64,000 nt of DNA from Strongylocentrotus purpuratus. Lineage: Eukaryota > Echinodermata > Echinoidea > Camarodonta > Strongylocentrotidae. The position numbers and the translations under genes were made by a program. The notes beneath the pieces are model-generated. The model did no database searches, was not told the DNA's origin, and saw nothing but the letters and a program-made list of their open reading frames with translations. The DNA is taken from positions 6,673,322 to 6,737,321 of the forward strand of contig NW_022145601.1 in NCBI RefSeq assembly GCF_000002235.5, in the 5' to 3' direction. The number at the start of each line of letters is the position of its first letter. The stretch's first letter is position 1. Positions 1 through 12,000 of the stretch are shown piece after piece.

Positions 1-1808
1 ATGTATTATCGTGATGAAGGATATATCAACAGACCCTAAAGGATTAGATTCCTGATGACCTTGTTATGATAGTGCAATGCGATATAAATGTGTTATGATC
101 ATTACAGTCTATCCAATATGAGTACTCAGAAAATGGTTGGAATTGTTTATCAAACAATCTATAGAGAGTTTAGAATTGTTCAAATCAGATCGCTTCTGTT
201 CGATTCATTTCATATTACACATTTCACGTTCTGCATTGTCAGTTTTACTTACCAGAAATGTAATGATAGTAACAGTACAATTTCTTTTTGGATATAAAAT
301 AAGTTCATATAGGTTATCACATAACTTTTATTGGTTTGTAGTTACTTGTAAACTAAGGACTTACATAATATTATGTAAGGAAAATTAGAAAAGAAGAAAT
401 GAAGAAGCCTAAGTAAAAGCATATTTTGTTGAGTTAAACCTGTATATTGTAGGCTCTAGGTTGTATTGGAATAGATTGTTTTAACATTATAACCCAAATT
501 TTGATCACTACGAACCCCCTTTTATGATTATGTAAAATGATAAGGGTTCACAAGCCGTCAAACTTTTGCTTACCTTGAAGCTTGATTGAAATAAGTTTCT
601 GGTTTTAATATATGTAAACTGATGGTATCATGGTATACTCCTTACATGTACTTCTTTTCAGAACTGGATACATGCCATAAAATGAAATCTAAACTAAAGA
701 CAAATCAATTGCCGCCCTTAGCCATTTGATATTTTAGTCGAGTCTTCACGATGATACGTATACTGAAACAATAAATACAGGAGCTTAATTAGTCAATCAA
801 GATAATTTAGGGCGAAGGCATCTTTTTCTATACCATGCTTCCAGATTCAAGGAGAAAAATACTGAGCCATTAAGTTGTTTATCCTTTTTGGAATGACAAT
901 TCATTCTAGTAAATAAAAACATGATTGCTGTGTGTTGCATTGTTTTCTCTTATTCCTCTTCTCTACCCGGATTTCTTTTCTGGTAAATCTATCTGTTTTT
1001 AATTCCTTATTAATGCTGGCTTCCATCTACATGCACGCTCTCTCTCTCTTTCTCTCTCTCAAATGCTTTGATTAGGTCAAAGTACTTTCGAAGAGGCTGC
1101 AGAAAATTAAAAATCGCCCCCAAAATAAATCGACATTCTCCATATGCTTCAACATCATTATAAAGTTATTAATTCAAAGTATCGAAAAAGGGCATAAGTA
1201 TTCTAATGTTAATAATACTATATTCCATGCATTTTAACTTTAGATATCCTTTCAGTTAGTATAATTAGTTATTCGGGTAGCCTGGTTACCGCCTCACTTG
1301 ACAAGTTATTTTTTGAAGTCCGTAGTAGTCTGCTGCCATCACGGGGTCTGATGAGGATCATCTTCCAACGTTGATACGTTGTTGCTTGACGGCCAAACCA
1401 CATATTACCTGACCGTTGTACTATCCTCACACTATAATTATGGAAACATAAGAATACCAGAAATAATATAAATATAATGATAGTTTTCTAAAATTAAGTA
1501 CCTTTCAAATAAACAATGCATTTTTGCAGTTGAATTTGAGAGAGGTGTATTCTATTTTTTTTTTAAATAATCATAGTTTTATTCGATTTCAGTAGATGTT
1601 TATTTATTCCATATATATCAACATATTTATATTTACAATCCTATAAATTTAGATGTATGATAATGACATGGTATATACAGGAAAGAGGTCGTATTAAGCA
1701 TAAGCTTGAAGTGACGTCCTCTCGGAAATGAAAATAAGAATACATACAATATGAAGCGATGCATGAAAATAGATGCATGAAAAGACAATATTTTTCAATG
1801 TTTATGTG
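1..1808. other. No recognised feature
   Basis: AT-rich with a short CT tract near 1040. The NLR's last exon and poly(A) signal could lie here, but I cannot point to them. Confidence 0.4.
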
Positions 1809-2318
1809 TTAAAGGTAATACAAAGTTTTGGTATGGGGTCATGAATTTGGTTCAAATGAACATATTGGAAGCATATGCGACCCTACAACATTCAGTGATC
1901 GTTGTCGCAGTTGAAATCGATCCTAAAGTTATGAAATTATAAATAATAAACTCCTTATGTTGTATAGCTCCCTCTCAAGGTCAAGATATTAATTAGGCTA
2001 TAAAACAATGTTTCTTGACTAAAATCGACCGATTAGCTATTCCTGTTTGGAAATTATATATCACAACTACATATTCTGAAAATTTCATGGTCGCAGCTAT
2101 CATTGTACGGCCGTACGGCGCTATTTGAAATTTATCAGAATTTACCGGGAGCACCGGTAAATTTTTATATTCAATTTTTCTCGAAAGCAAAAGTGTTTTA
2201 GGGGCTAAATTTTCTAGTGATTTTATTACATCCACAGGGGCATCCAAATATATCAAAATTGAAAAGAATCACCACCATCCAATTTTCAAAAATTCCCAAA
2301 ACTTTGTATTACCTTTAA
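1809..2318. mobile_element. MITE with 23-bp perfect terminal inverted repeats
   Basis: The left end reads TTAAAGGTAATACAAAG and continues with TTTTGG. The exact reverse complement ends at 2318. Terminal TTAA or TA may be the target duplication. No coding capacity for a transposase is seen inside; the 87-codon minus-strand frame within is a by-product. Confidence 0.75.
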
Positions 2319-2972
2319 TGACAATGTAGTCCCTATCTGCATGTCATTTGTTTGTTTGAAAAAAATATCATGTGTCTCCTTTTTATTTGTCAGCCATACA
2401 CGAGTTCTCGCTCTTTTCTCTCTTTGTCTTTCCACTTTCCCTTTTAAATTTGTATTCTTACGAAACCCATAGATTCATTGAAATCACAAACACAGATACG
2501 GTGGAAGCAGGCGCGCAGGTTCCGTTTTTTGCGTAAGAAATTGGAATTTTATCATTATTTTTCGGAGTCAATTCCTCATATTATTTTCATATTTTGATTT
2601 TCATATTAAAAAAAACACAATTTATTATGATAAAAAGCGTGAAAAGCTAGCTTATTCACATTTTTATGTCGCATTTTGACCTTTGGAGTTGTCGACGGTG
2701 CTCAAAGATTTCGTTGTCTCATTCCCACACAGGCATCGCGTATCGTTCTCCTGTTATAAGCGCTTTTAGTGTAAGTACGCGAACTTTGGTCACGCGCGAA
2801 CTTTGGTCACACCAATATACTTATCTATACCTTTTTCGTGCTCTGTACAATCGCAATGCAAACGACTAAACATGAGGGATATAATAACAAATAGCCTACT
2901 TTGAATCGATGGAATGAAAGAGGGAGAAGAATCAATCGGAGGATGGGCATGTAACCCATTGGTATATCTTAC
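2319..2972. other. No recognised feature
   Basis: No motif or repeat found apart from a short duplicated cgcgaactttggtcac at about 2778 and 2797. If the donor at 2972 is used, this is intron. Confidence 0.5.
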
Positions 2973-3066
2973 CACACCATGTTTCACGGTGACAGTCAGC
3001 TTGCCTTCACTGTTTACCTCAGAAATCAGTGGATCCAGATCCGCGCTCGTATGACACATATTCAAC
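2973..3066 (-). CDS. NLR exon (probable): LRR tail
   Basis: 94 nt, acceptor ttcttattactatag|G and donor GGTGTG|GTAAGA. Phase 2 in, phase 0 out. Joined to the exon ending at 7187 it gives HPHLTSIE followed by LNMCHTSADLDPLISEVN, the expected continuation of an LRR, then GKLTVTVKHG. The evidence is phase fit and LRR-like spacing only. No next exon was identified downstream; reading through the donor would end at a stop near 2790. Confidence 0.5.
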
Positions 3067-6000
3067 CTATAGTAATAAGAATTTTAAAAAAGTATATATC
3101 GGGTGGGGGAATACATTATCTTCTGAACTAACCTGGAGTACGATACCATCAGAGATGTATGCTATATGATGTGAGAATAGATGACAATTTATTACACATC
3201 GGACCTTGCATAATTTTGCTCTGTATTTATATTGCATGAATGCAAATCATGGTATCATAACTGTGCATGTAGGATACAGCAAGTCTATGAACATCATGAT
3301 GAATAAATAAATAAAGTATTTAAATTTAAATTTATCTTAAAGTGACTCGGTAACATTGCCTCAGATTCTGAAACGAAATCCTGGATTTAGCTCATGCTGC
3401 AATCATAATTATAAACCTTTAGGTCAGTCAGGAATCCCATGACTTTTACAAGCCGATCGCCTCTATGCCTTTAAGAAAAATGAAATTGGTATGAATAAAT
3501 CCTGAAATGAAGAGATCATCAGATCATGTAAACCATTGTTTAAAAAACCCTATACAGCCCCCTGTCATCTAATCTTTAAAACAACCCACTCCGCTGAGAT
3601 ATATTCAAAACCTAAATGCAACTGCCTCAAACTAATTGAACAGTAATCAACGGTAGGTGGCTCGTGGAGCAAAGTGTTGCCCTAGTCGATCTCCTTTTGA
3701 TAAAAAATTCAAATGTGTTAAATTAACAATAGTTTTCCTCTTATCATGCTTATGAGATCAAACATATTCATAATCAGGTATCTAGGTTTTATCAACACCA
3801 TATAAGCATAAATTATACGTCTAAATTTATGGAGAAATTAATATTCATATTTTTATCTTAATATCTTTGTATATAACCGATTTGAACAGATCAAGTGCTC
3901 CATCCAATGGTCTAGATGTTAGTTAACAGACTGAACATATTTTCTCACATAAATATGCAAATGAGCGTTCATCACAAAGATAATGCATTACATTCATATA
4001 ATACTCGAAGTTCATCTAATTTTCATTTAAATAAAATCAGACTAAATATAACTAAGAAATCAAATTTATTCAAAGGGCCACAATTGTGGAATAATTTACG
4101 TCAAGATATAAAATCTAGTCCATCAATTAACGTTTTTAAAAGGAGATATAAATCATTTTTAATCCAACAAAATAAATAAAGATTGATTATGTACACGGTC
4201 TGGTTTTTGGTTTTTGGTTTATGTTCCCCCCCCCCCCCTCTAGTAGGCTTTTTTTTTGTTTAATCACCCTCTCAAACAACAATATAATACTGTATTATAC
4301 TTTATTACTGTTTCGGTGGCAGCACCAATAAAGCCTTTGGCTTTCCTAGCTGTCTCTACATTCATAAATATTGTTGTTGTTGTATTGTATTGTAAATGTT
4401 TCTCTTGTACGCTATGTTTTGTATTGTATATGTTTGTTATGATGTTTTTATGATGAATGAAATAAAGTTCAATTCAATTCAAATAATGAAATTAATATTT
4501 TTTTCATAACTTGCCATGATCTAAGATCCCAGTTGAATCAGTTCAAGTGATATGATTGATATTGCCCATGCCATTGAAAATGATTGATACATTTTAATAT
4601 AGGATTTCTCGGTCACTTTCGTAAGCTTTTCATTCGTTTTGATACAAAGTTCATTCTAATTTGAGAAATAAAGCTGCCGGCGTGTACAAATTTCGTTCAA
4701 CATAAGAATTTTTTTCATTTGATTTATTTATTCGGTCAATGGATGTAGCACTTGTTTCATTAAATTTAACAACCGCTTACAAATGCGCAGTTTGCATTCA
4801 TTTTCGTCAACCATGGCAAACCGCATGTCCGTACCATTCAATTTCACTTTGGGTCATTCTAAATAACAAAGTTTTCATTCATATTCGCCTATCTTTACAA
4901 ACCTATGGTATACATCGTATATGCACATATTTCTCATCTAAATTAAACAAATGAGTTATATAACATGCCTAGATGTCTTGCCCGTCAACATGTAGAGGGT
5001 TAAACAACTCAAGATTGGACTTTATCTTACTGATGTTCTCATCACGGATTTTATCGTACTCGATCATCTTTTGGAAGTGATATTACGTAGATGAACATGA
5101 TAATGTCATGCATGATGTAATTATGATAATTAAAATATATATAACCAAAACAAGATTTCAGATTCTATACGTGTATTCTTTGGTTTATGTCCGCATGACA
5201 CGAGCTATTGAGATGTGCGCGCAGTGAGAAAACAATGTATCAAACTCATTAATGATTGTGTAGAAGATCGTGATTGTAATTGAGATGGTGATTACGATTG
5301 TGACTGAGATGGTAAATTGTGACTGTGATCACGATCGTGATTGTGATTCAGCGTGATGTTGATTCAGATTTTGATGTGATTATGATTGTGATTGAACTGA
5401 CACTCATAGATTGTTCTTAACATGTTCAATACAGACTGAATATAATTTACACAAATATAAATGGCTTCAAAGAGATTACGAACATCGAATGAACAGTATA
5501 AAAAACAAAGCAAAACATTAAAAATAAATCAAGGTATAGAGTATTGATACCCCCCCCCCACCACCACCACCATTATGGTACGCCACTCCAATAAATACAA
5601 CCGTAGTCTGTAAACACACACTTTGCATGCACTTATATCATTGCATATTCATAAAAAGACACTCTTGCTTATTTCCATGCTAATTCTATGATGATGAGGC
5701 TAGGGTTTATCTACTTAACACATGATCGCTCAGTTGCTAAATAGTGGGTATACATATACACCCATAGTGAGGACAAATAGCATGTCTATTGCTTACCAAC
5801 CCATACAATTTGAAATGGATTAAGCATGGAACTAAGCTTGCGGGGTTCTATATATGATCATATACTGGGTAAGATTTACATGTTTAATTTGTCTGCAAAA
5901 CGTGTGAAACTGTATGCAAATAAACGAATTTGAATTCACGGAAGATGCTATTACGTAATTGCGAATCATTTCGCTTTAAATTGAATGAAAATTTTACGAA

Positions 6001-9000
6001 AAAGAAACACGTTTTAATTCGAATGAAAATTAAATGTTTTTGAATGATCGTTTTAAATGCTAAAAAAACGAATTTGAACGAAAAATAACAGCTGCGGTGA
6101 CAGAATCAGAGAAATTGAATGAACAAGAAATTAATTTGTGTGGCCAACTTACGAAAGTGACCGAGAAATTCTTTATTACTAAAACCTTTGAATTTCACAT
6201 GATATGTCATCTAGCTTCCACCAATAAAAAATAAAAAATTATATTTTCATCTTAAACTGCATCCAAGTCCACTCTTACAACAATATATGAATATTGAAAG
6301 CTATGTAGTTTTGGTCACCATACATGGTGGAATAATTTTCTAATTTACATTGCAAATATGTAGCCATCATGATTATATGAAAATATAAATTCAAATCATA
6401 ATTTTGGATTTTAATACCTAACAATGAAAACTTAATTAGCAAATTATGCATAAAGTACTATTTTAGCCCATCTTGAATTGTGTTCATCCTGTTCAGTGGG
6501 ACAATGCCAGTATCCATTACATTATTTGAACTGATTTAACTGGGATATTACATGGCAAATTATGATAAAAATATGAATTTGGATATCTCTCTGCTGGAAG
6601 CTTCTATGCATATTTTGCAAACATTATTCCTAATATTGATTCAAAAACTTGTTCACCTTTATCATTGACTTTGAAAACATTGCATTGAACACTTGATTTG
6701 TTCAATTTTGGTTATTTACAACGATATTGAGATGAAAATATGAATTTTTATCCCTTTATTGTTGTCTCTGAAAATACTGTCATTGTGTTCACTGACCTTA
6801 AAAACATAATTTTAAGAGCCAAAATCTTTGAATTTAGTATTTAAATGCATATTTTCCAATAAGACAATAAACTTATTTGATATTTAACTGCTTTCCACTA
6901 CTTAGATTTTCTCATACTTAAAGTATGTTGTTAAGAGTAGTACCTGCATTAAGTACAAATATATAATACTAGTAAAGAGAGAGTAAATTAGAGAGGAACT
7001 GAGATAGAGAGAGAGAGAGAGAAAGAGAGTGTGAGAGAGAGAGGGGGAAAGAAAATAAAGAGAGAAAAAAAATTGCAGTAAAAGGTAACCCTAATGTGTC
7101 GTTCCACAATGTGTTGTACATGTAAATTTCTATGATTTTGACTATAAAGTGGCAATCATTACCCTGGTAAATCAAATGAGACTCACTCTATGCTTGTTAG
7201 GTGCGGATGCATCTTCATGAGTTTGATGATTTCAGCTGCCTTGGTGTACAGGTCAATATAGGAAATGTACAGCTTGGTGAGTCGAGGACATGATGTTTCA
7301 ACTCCCTTGCAGAATGACACGTGATCATTCAGTGTAGTAGAAGTTAGATGAAATGAATTTCCCTGGATGTGAAGGTGAGTTAGATGATGGAATGGACAGC
7401 AGGCCATAGTAACGATATCTGATGAGACATCTTCCCATCTTGACCAGTCAAGTTTGAGAGTTTTCACTCGGGGACATGATGTATGAAGTCCAAGATTCCA
7501 CAGACTGGTCACATGCTCACCATCCACAGATAGCTCATCTACTGAGGTTATTTGACGAGTCTACAGGAAACAGCAAGGCATAAAGGCTCATTACATATGA
7601 TTTTAATGGAAACCAACGCTAATGTAAGAAATTATATTGGATAACATGACTCATTATTGTTTTGATATAGTACTTTTACTGTTCATATCATGTTTGGTAA
7701 ATATTCCACAAATATACAATAATAAGACTTAAAGGGTTTTCATCAGTTTAAAGTTAGAAGAAATAAACAAACGCGTAGTTTTGTGGAAAATGGGACAAAG
7801 AATACAAACAAATTTAACTTTTGGATGCCGAGATTATAAAGGATATAGAGAATCTTCCTTTGACATTACAGTCATATTCGATGCCGTTCCGGATGAACTA
7901 AAACTGATTTCTTTTTCGAAAATATTAAAAATACCTCTCTGTTTTCCATTTTAGTAACCCAGTAAAATATGTTCCATGAGGTCTAAACGTGTATTGCCCT
8001 CCCTTTAAAAAATGGTTTGTCTATCATAAGACTCTTGAAAAGGTGTTTGCGATATTTTGGATACAAAACACTAAATTAGAGGATTATCCCCTGTATCTTA
8101 ATGATCGCATTGTCAATACAAGTTTTCTCACATTATTAGCATTATCGAAGTTAAAAATATCTTAACTTTTTTATTCTTTCTCCATTTTTTTTTAAAACCT
8201 TCGTTAAAATATTTCTTTATTTCGTCTGTTCCCACCAACATGACCAAAGCCAACTTACTAACGAGGTTCAATCCTCCTTTTTCAATGGAAGATGATGGGA
8301 TTGTAGTACTCATTATCATCTTTTTTATTGTGATATTCGTTCAGCCAGCCTATAAAAAAAAATCATTCAAACGATTTCACACTACTGAAAGTTACACATT
8401 TGATGATAAAAAAAATAAGCAACAAAAATCTCTATAGGAAATAGTTAACGTCAATCATTCATCAATCGATATTTAACGAGCTTTAAGAAAATGTACATGG
8501 TAAAACTGCATCCCAAATTGAAAACAATTATAACCGTGCATGTATAGATGTTTGATATATAAAACCATCCATGTATTTACTAAACAGCCCGTAGTATATC
8601 GTTTTAACTTAATTTTAAGATAAAATACATTATCCTTTCGGTAATTCCTTTATCATTCATATTTTGTCTGTCTAGATTTTCTGAACCCCTTCATTTTAAG
8701 CTTGGAAGAAATAGAGCATTTTTAAGTAGTAAAGATACATACCAGTATCTCTCTATCGTCCATGTCAACTCGACTGATATCCCTCAAGCTGAGTGACTGG
8801 AGGCGTGATAGCGAGAGAATGGATTGTAGTCGACATGGAGTTATGGAAACATGCCCCATACTGAGCGTCTGGATCTGTGCAAAGACAATTTACCAGTTCA
8901 CACCAAAGTGAAATCCACGATGCGATCCAATTATTGTTTTTACTAACATAAACACCCTTTTACATCACAGCTAATATCAACTGAATCTTCATCTCAGTCA

Positions 9001-12000
9001 CTTTATCATTCACTAAGTCTGGTTATTTCGGCTATTTCTGCTATAGTTCAAATGAATCAATATATTATAATAAACAAAAAAACATTTCAATATGCATGGC
9101 ATGATGTATCTCAATAGAGGTACTTAAGGCATTGTATCGGTTGGCTGACATTACATCAAAATGATATCTTCAAGAGAATATGTTATAATTTCCCCCTTTG
9201 TTTTCAGTAGGCGTATTTCATCTTATTCCTTCAACGTGGATTAGTAAGCATTTTATTAATTCTTCTAAATTCACTAGACACAAAAGGACATTCGCATGAA
9301 CACATATTGCTTCAGATATACATCCGTCACTGGACAGGCACGCGAGTTGACATTGTGTGTGCCATATTGTTGATATCAGGTATATTTTAAAAGGAAATTG
9401 TGAGAACTGTCAGTTGTGAGAACAGCAATAGTTGCTACCTGATAACTTGGTCATGTGAACTACGGTTAAAATCAGTTAAAATCATTAAGTTATCACATCG
9501 TTGTAAATAAGAAAAACATTATAATCCAAACAGAAATTATTTCTCTACAGTTACAAACTATTAGTTGAGAAATACGTTAGAAGTATTTTACAATTGATTA
9601 TTTTTGTTAATTAATTTTCATAGATTAATTACCTTATCTATATATTGAAGAAAAAAGACCGAGGTATCATGTATGGTTATTTAAAGTAGGCCTATTAGAA
9701 TGTAACATTTTTACATTAACCAATAGTAAAGAAAAGCCATCTGTCTATAGTCAATAATGATAATAATATCACAAGTTATGCAATACATGTGTGTTTTTAA
9801 AAAAAATCCAAGTGATTTTTAAGATTCATATATATTTTTAATTCCATGTTTACATTTAGTAAGAAGGGGGCATCATTTTTCTTAAATGAGCACGTAATGG
9901 TTCTTTCTTCTTAATACTTTTTAGAAAAGGAAAAACGTTCTAATATCTCTATCTGATGAGAAAGCGATATAAGAAATTGCCAAAAAAGATCAATGAGTGA
10001 TAAATACAAGAAAATAGTCTACGAGAAAAACATTGACAGGGGCTGAGAAAGCAAAAGACGGCGAGCTTGATATGGAATGAGAGAGAGAGAGAGAGAGAGC
10101 ATGGAGAAGCATAAGTAAGAAAGAGAGAAATGAGACTTAAAGAAAGAGATGGGAGGACAAGATCAAAAAGTACTCTCATATTCCTCAGAAGCTGTAGGAT
10201 CGATTTCTTACACTGGTACTTAAAATTTTACAATTAAATGACGGAAGTCTGTCCAAGCGCATCAAATTACACAGAGACGGAACGATTTTTACTAACGAGG
10301 GTTTAGTGTGTGTTGTGTGGCGTAACTAAAATATATGTGAGAAAAATGATGTATACCATAGCAAATGAATGCATTAATAATGTAATTACTTAATTTCACA
10401 CTCGTTGAAAAAAACACAGTTTTAGATCAGGAGGGCCATTTTTTCTGATGGGGGAGGGGCATTTTTGTCGCGGGAGGGAGGGGGCTGGCATCACACATCT
10501 CACACAAAAGACATAGCTGGCTTGCTTATACTTGTTGGGAACTGTTTTTCTTTTATGTCCTTTTTTTTTTCTTTCTCTCTTTTGGGTAATTTATGTCTTT
10601 CTATCTATATGGTGCATGTAATATCTTTTTGGGACAATAAATAATCCACACAAAAAACGCAGAATTCAAGGCCTATCTACAAGATATGTTAAAAACATGC
10701 GTTTAGATGCATCTTAATCATTATGACACTGATTCTAGTCAAATGAGTAATTCTTCCTATAATATTGATATCAGAGTGCTCGTAACTGATAAGAATAAAT
10801 GATTTCTTTTAAAAAAAAGTGTACAAAAACAGTTACCCCAAAAGTTGAGTTTGAAGAGTGCAAAAGTATTTGTAAACAATTGTTTCCGATAGAAATCGTG
10901 TTCGGTATACCTTTGATTTTGATGACTCCGAGCCCATCGTTGAGTAGAACTCATCACTCAGCTTCACACTGTTCAGCTCCAGTGATCGAAGATTTGGCAT
11001 AAAGCAGAGACCTCTCGCGTAATGAGAGGATGCAGCAGAACCCAGATCCGAGCCAAGGTGCGTTAGGTCCTCAATCTGGTGGTGTGACAGGACAGGATGA
11101 ATAAGGTGAATAGTATTATCAAGTATAGACGACATGTCTAATTTAAATATTCTCATTGTCATCAATGTAACATTAAAAAGAAAAATATTTGTTTTGTAGA
11201 GCAATATATATAAGCAAGGGTCGCGCTAATCTTTTTTTCCCGTAACCTAGCCATCCTACCGCTGCATTTGATTGGATCGAAATGAACCTATACGTCATGT
11301 GATAGTCATCAATATTCATGATACGCACGCACACAGATTCTGATGCGATATTTTATCAAATATGAGATTTCATACAAAAATTACAAGTGCAAAGCTAAGT
11401 TTACTGAAAATAAATTACATTGCGACAAAATCGTGAGGCTTACCGTAAACGAATGACTACCCAGGTCGTAATTTGTCCATAATCATTGCGACATACTGGT
11501 TTAGTCCAGAATTTGGCCGATTTAATTTTGATCTCCACCACACCGTACCATGGCAAATATAATAATATATTCAAATATTAATATGCAGCGTAGGATGGCT
11601 AGGTTACAGACAAAAAAAGACATGTCCCGGACTCACCAAAACCAAATATCACGCACAAATTTTGCAAAAGCGGTGAGTAATTGCGTCCCTCAGGACCCAA
11701 CAAAATTTCCCAGGTTGGTTTGCGGAAGCTGGAGATGAATCATTTTCGCATCATATACTGATTATAATTTCAATGACTTACACATCTTTCAAATCTGTCC
11801 ATGAAGTGTAACAGTAACGAACCATCTGTGACACTAATAAACGATGTGCATGAGACTAATGTTGTTCAAAATTTTGACTGACAGTTCATCTTCTGTGCAC
11901 CTGTAATACTGAATGGAGTGTTTTTGCCCGATTCCGGCGATAAAAGTGTGTAATTTTTTGAACAAATTAGGCTTTTACGATCGCTTTTACGGAACTGATT

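Noticed and set aside
1993..2256. 87-codon minus-strand frame as a possible last NLR exon
   Set aside because: It lies wholly inside the inverted-repeat MITE 1809-2318 and has no convincing acceptor.
7183..7190. TGA after SIE as the definite end of the NLR
   Set aside because: A strong GTGAGT donor overlaps it and a phase-matched exon lies downstream; kept only as an alternative.
10833..11204. Longer reading of array exons, including the leader and the sequence after GTATACC
   Set aside because: Would not keep phase; some copies have stops in the leader, and the tails after the donor are frameshifted between copies.
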